Positions 60,507-64,000 of a stretch of DNA of 64,000 nt are shown here, piece after piece. The stretch covers positions 62,001 to 126,000 of the forward strand of contig DASRHT010000012.1 in NCBI GenBank assembly GCA_035650355.1, in the 5' to 3' direction. The position numbers and the translations under genes were made by a program. Each line of letters opens with the position of its first letter. The stretch's first letter is position 1. The stretch is from DASRHT01 sp035650355. GTDB taxonomy: Bacteria; Chloroflexota; Ktedonobacteria; Ktedonobacterales; Ktedonobacteraceae. The notes below the pieces were generated by a model. It was not told the DNA's origin. It saw nothing but the letters and a program-made list of their open reading frames with translations, and made no database searches.

Positions 60507-61967
60507 ATGTCTATTGAAGCGAAACCTCTTGCAGAACGCTCATCTACGCTACAGTCAAACGCAATTGGTCTCCCCGGTGTCCTGTTCCAGTCAGTCACAA
60601 CTATGGCTCCTGCCGGAGCTGTCGCCTTTTCCCTCGGTGCAGCAGTCCCTTTTACCGGCGGAGCGTTGCCACTGGCAGTATTGATAGCACTCATCGTTTG
60701 TCTGCTCGTCGCCCTCAACATTGCCTCTATGGCGAAACATTTACCCTCGGCAGGCGGATTTTTTACCTACGTGAGCCGTGGATTGGGTCCGCAGATGGGG
60801 TGGCTTGTGGGATGGCTTTTTACGCTGACCTATATCCTGCTCCTACCCCTGACCCTGCTGGTGCTGGGCTCGGTCACTGACGCATTTCTCTCCGGCACCT
60901 TTCATATCTCGTTTGGCCCAAATGGTTGGATCGTTTACGCCCTCATCTTTGCGGCAGTCGCTTTCCTCCTGACCTACTTCGGCATCAAAATCTCGGCGGA
61001 TGCAGGCGTAGTGCTGGGAGCGATTGAGATCAGCATTTTTGTCGTGCTCTCCCTCTGGTTAATTATCCAGGCAGGCAGCGGCAATACCCTTGCCACCTTT
61101 AACCCGGCCTCCAGTCTGCAATCGGGCCTCGGTGGATGGCAGGGGGTGCTATTTGGTATGCTTTTCGCGTTCCTGGCTTTTAGCGGCTTCGAGTCTTCAG
61201 CGACCCTGGGAGAGGAATCGCGCAACCCCAGGCGCATCGTGCCCCGCGCCATCCTGCTGGCGACGCTCTGCATCGGCATTTTCTACGTCTTTTGCAGCTA
61301 TGCCGGCGTTGTCGGCTGGGGCTTCGCCAAAATCACAGCATACCCCAACGACCAGAATCCCTGGGGCACGCTGGCGGCGAAAGCTTGGGGACCAGCCGCG
61401 TTCATCGCCATTCTCGCCATTCTCAATAGTGCGCTCGCCAACGCCAACGCCGGCATCAACGCAGTAGCACGCCAACTCTACGCGATGGGACGCATTAGAG
61501 CGTTTCCCAGCCTGCTAGGGCACACGAATCGCTATCACACCCCTGGCCGAGCCATCATCCTGGCGCTTATTGTAGGTACTATCCTCACGCTCGTGGCCGG
61601 CCTCATCTACGGCCCCACCCTGGGCTTTGCCTTCCTCGGCTCCCTCTTAACCGTCCCGATACTGCTAGTCTACATGGCAACCTGTTTAGCGGTACCGTTC
61701 TTTTACTTGAAAGAGCATCGCAGCGAGTTTACCGTGCTACGCCACCTGATCCTTCCCGCGATCCCTTTCATCCTCCTGGCAATCGTCCTGTACTTCCAAT
61801 TCGTGCCACTACCGCCCGCACCATTTATCCTGGTTGGTCCTCTTGATGGCGCCTGGCTCGTGCTGGGCATTATTATCGTTGCGCTCCTCAATTGGCGCGC
61901 TCCCCAGGTTCTTCAGCAAGGAGACACCCTTTTTGCAGCGGATAGTGTAGAAAAAGAACTTGTTTAA
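60507..61967 (+). CDS. APC-superfamily amino acid/amine permease
   Basis: The 486-aa polytopic protein has 12 hydrophobic spans and the APC pattern: LFQSVTTMAPAGAVAFSLGA, GLGPQMGWLVGWLFTLTYIL and AFLAFSGFESSATLGEESRN (the conserved GFE motif). It imports amino acids or amines. The next gene is a copper amine oxidase 59 bp later, so the pair probably handles a biogenic or aromatic amine. The ATG follows AAGGAG by about 10 bases. Confidence 0.92.
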   Translation: MSIEAKPLAERSSTLQSNAIGLPGVLFQSVTTMAPAGAVAFSLGAAVPFTGGALPLAVLIALIVCLLVALNIASMAKHLPSAGGFFTYVSRGLGPQMGWLVGWLFTLTYILLLPLTLLVLGSVTDAFLSGTFHISFGPNGWIVYALIFAAVAFLLTYFGIKISADAGVVLGAIEISIFVVLSLWLIIQAGSGNTLATFNPASSLQSGLGGWQGVLFGMLFAFLAFSGFESSATLGEESRNPRRIVPRAILLATLCIGIFYVFCSYAGVVGWGFAKITAYPNDQNPWGTLAAKAWGPAAFIAILAILNSALANANAGINAVARQLYAMGRIRAFPSLLGHTNRYHTPGRAIILALIVGTILTLVAGLIYGPTLGFAFLGSLLTVPILLVYMATCLAVPFFYLKEHRSEFTVLRHLILPAIPFILLAIVLYFQFVPLPPAPFILVGPLDGAWLVLGIIIVALLNWRAPQVLQQGDTLFAADSVEKELV

Positions 61968-62026
61968 ACAGATCACTAAGCCCAGCAGTACTGTCGGCTT
62001 TCTGAGAGAAAGGGGTTTAAAAGAGT

Positions 62027-63997
62027 ATGGCAATTGATAAGAGCACTTCATCGCAGGTTGTCCGACATCCGCTCGCCCCGCTTTCTGAAGACGAGATCAA
62101 ACGTACAACGTCGCTCCTCAGTTCATCCGGCAAAATTACGCCGCGCATGCGCATCATGGCCTACAGCCTGCATGAACCTGCGAAGGAATCTGTCTTATCC
62201 GGCTTTGAGGGCCAGCAGATTACGAGAACTGTGGACGTCGTCATTCGTGACCACGAGCGCAGGCTAACAGTGGAGGCACAGGTTTCGCTGGGTAAGGGGG
62301 CCGTCACTTCCTGGAACGAGCGGAGCGATATTCAGCCCGCGCTGACGTATCCAGAGGTTTTTGGAGCAATGGAGGCGGCATACGCTGATCCCGCCTTTCA
62401 ACAGGCAATCGCCAGGCGAGGCATCGCCGATATCAGCACAATTGCCCTCTTCCCCTGGACTACCGGACATTGGGGGCCAGGAGACGACCCGGAGCAAGGA
62501 CGCTTCATTTGCCTGCAAGCCACCCTCAGCCAGGGGCCGGAGGATAATTATTATGCGCGTCCCCTCGAAGGCATCAAGGTTACCGTCGAGCTGGATAGCA
62601 TGACGGTCAGGGTCGATGATTTTGGCATCGTCCCCATTCCCGAGCGTTCGGGAAACTACACAGTCGCCAGTATTAGCGATCCCGCGAACGTCCCCCATTT
62701 TCCAAAGGGTCTGCGCACCGATCTCAAGCCGCTCGCAATCACACAGCCGGAAGGGGTAAGCTTTCAGGTGGATGGCAATCGGGTAAGCTGGCAGAAGTGG
62801 CGCTTTCTCGTCGGCTTCACGCCGCGCGAGGGGCTGGTGCTGCATCTATTAGAGTATTTCGATCAGGAGAGGTGGCGTCCCCTGCTCTACCGCGCCTCGC
62901 TTGATGAGATGTATGTGCCGTACGGGGACGCCACTCCGACGCACAACTTTAAAAATGTCCTTGATACCGGAGAGGTCGGCATCGGCGTCCTGGCCAACAG
63001 CCTCGAACTGGGCTGCGACTGCCTGGGGGTTATCCATTATTTCGACGCCTGGGTAAACGATGCCGAGGGGCAGCCAATCCTGATCAAAAACGCCATCTGC
63101 ATGCACGAAGAGGACTATGGCCTCCTCTGGAAGCACCTTGAGTACAACCCCGACGGCTCAACGAGGGCCGAGGTGCGCCGGTCCCGTCGCCTGGTAATCT
63201 CCATGATTGCCACCGTGGGCAACTACGAATATGGATTTTACTGGTATCTGTATCAAGACGGCTCTATCCAGTTCGAGGTTAAACTAACCGGCATCATTGC
63301 GCCGGCAGCCATCGCGTCCGGCGAGCAGCCAGTTTCAGGCACGCTGGTCGCTCCCGGCCTCTACGGACCTAACCACCAGCATTACTTTAATGTCAGACTC
63401 GACTGGATGCTTGATGGGTTGCAAAACTCGCTTGTTGAGGTCAACTGTGAGCCATTGCCTCTGGGGCCGGAGAATCCGCGCGGCAACGCCTGGATTGCCC
63501 GCGAGACTCTGCTTGCCACAGAGCATGAAGCGCAGCGTACCATCGAACCCAGAACCTCACGCTACTGGAAAGTCATCAATCCGAACGTGCGCAACGCTCT
63601 CGGTCAGCCCGTTGCCTACAAACTGGTGCCTGGCTCAAACATATTCCCCCTCTTTCACGAAGGCACTCCGCAATGGGAGCGCGGAGGGTTTGTACGTTCC
63701 CACCTGTGGGGAACGCAGTACGATCCGAGAGAGCGGTTTGCAGGCGGCGACTATCCAAATCAGCGCAAAGGAGGGGACGGTCTGCCAGCATACGTTCAAC
63801 AGAATCGGTCGCTGGTGAATACAAACGTTGTCACCTGGTATACCTTCGGCTCGACTCATGTGCCGCGCTCGGAAGACTGGCCGGTGATGCCGGTGGAGAT
63901 GGTCGGCTTTTCCTTGAAGCCGCTCAACTTCTTCGTCGGCAATCCCGCGCTCGACGTACCACCACCCGCGGAACATTGCAACCACACCGACGCATAA
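62027..63997 (+). CDS. Copper-containing primary amine oxidase
   Basis: The 656-aa protein matches the topaquinone amine oxidase family: TPQ-forming Tyr400 in VGNYEYGFYW, catalytic base Asp340 in HYFDAWVN, copper-ligand His450 and His452 in NHQHYFN and a third likely His611 in STHVPRSEDWPVMPVE. It oxidises a primary amine to an aldehyde with release of ammonia and hydrogen peroxide. It lacks an export signal, so it should act in the cytoplasm. With the APC permease it forms an uptake-plus-oxidation pair. The stop lies 4 bp before the window edge. Confidence 0.95.
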   Translation: MAIDKSTSSQVVRHPLAPLSEDEIKRTTSLLSSSGKITPRMRIMAYSLHEPAKESVLSGFEGQQITRTVDVVIRDHERRLTVEAQVSLGKGAVTSWNERSDIQPALTYPEVFGAMEAAYADPAFQQAIARRGIADISTIALFPWTTGHWGPGDDPEQGRFICLQATLSQGPEDNYYARPLEGIKVTVELDSMTVRVDDFGIVPIPERSGNYTVASISDPANVPHFPKGLRTDLKPLAITQPEGVSFQVDGNRVSWQKWRFLVGFTPREGLVLHLLEYFDQERWRPLLYRASLDEMYVPYGDATPTHNFKNVLDTGEVGIGVLANSLELGCDCLGVIHYFDAWVNDAEGQPILIKNAICMHEEDYGLLWKHLEYNPDGSTRAEVRRSRRLVISMIATVGNYEYGFYWYLYQDGSIQFEVKLTGIIAPAAIASGEQPVSGTLVAPGLYGPNHQHYFNVRLDWMLDGLQNSLVEVNCEPLPLGPENPRGNAWIARETLLATEHEAQRTIEPRTSRYWKVINPNVRNALGQPVAYKLVPGSNIFPLFHEGTPQWERGGFVRSHLWGTQYDPRERFAGGDYPNQRKGGDGLPAYVQQNRSLVNTNVVTWYTFGSTHVPRSEDWPVMPVEMVGFSLKPLNFFVGNPALDVPPPAEHCNHTDA

Positions 63998-64000
63998 AGC

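Noticed and set aside
1..64000. CRISPR arrays, rRNA genes, complete insertion sequences with transposase
   Set aside because: I looked for spaced direct repeats, rRNA motifs and transposase proteins and found none; the only mobile element seen is the MITE at 27.3 kb.

Overview
The window reads as chromosomal DNA of a Chloroflexota bacterium, most likely a Ktedonobacteria-type spore-forming relative. This is inferred from the mix of LuxR/BTAD-type giant regulators, a TIR-NB-ARC-TPR protein, a B12-dependent ribonucleotide reductase with inteins, a NusG-paralogue-led biosynthetic cluster and many palindromic repeats. No rRNA or other phylogenetic marker is present, so the assignment is tentative.

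Layout. 1-19.0 kb is a lipopeptide-type biosynthetic region. A leftward run starts with a NusG paralogue and continues through an ABC-2 exporter, an MFS pump, a type II thioesterase, an acyl-CoA dehydrogenase and a five-domain FAAL-ACP-C-A-PCP synthetase. A lipoprotein cut by the window edge follows. A rightward arm carries a pseudo-receiver response regulator, a small membrane peptide, an NHLP/Os1348-like RiPP-leader peptide, MbtH and an unknown MbtH-coupled protein; a leftward MalT/BTAD-type regulator lies between the arms. 19-27 kb holds housekeeping and catabolic genes: Usp plus an ArsB-like transporter, an esterase, GNAT, O-methyltransferase, DAO-type oxidase, PHP phosphatase, a stand-alone alpha-CTD-like protein and a DUF35 protein. 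It also holds a tRNA-like gene carrying an insertion of about 145 nt in its variable region. 27.2-30.2 kb has a MITE with target-site duplication beside a TIR-NB-ARC-TPR gene.

30.9-42.3 kb is a leftward pyrimidine operon, pyrB-carA-carB-frdA-like-pyrC-pyrE-pyrF, with a strong promoter and a leader terminator. At least five of its seven genes contain palindromic repeats inserted in frame, which is the most striking feature of the window. A fumarate-reductase-type flavoprotein sits inside the operon and no pyrD is visible.

42.5-48.4 kb is a decaying locus: a LanB-type glutamylation enzyme without an elimination domain, a 61-aa peptide, a TPP enzyme broken by an internal deletion, an FMN-binding PNPOx-like protein, RidA and a fossil of a second ridA. 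48.8-54.1 kb carries a 39-aa membrane peptide, an orphan MerR-like protein, a Bro-N protein, an M50 protease and CinA. 54.2-58.3 kb is nrdJ with two inteins and two NrdR boxes. 58.5-64 kb ends with a cupin, an AraC regulator, a DHFR-like reductase, and an APC permease followed by a copper amine oxidase.

All function calls come from reading motifs by eye; no database search was run.
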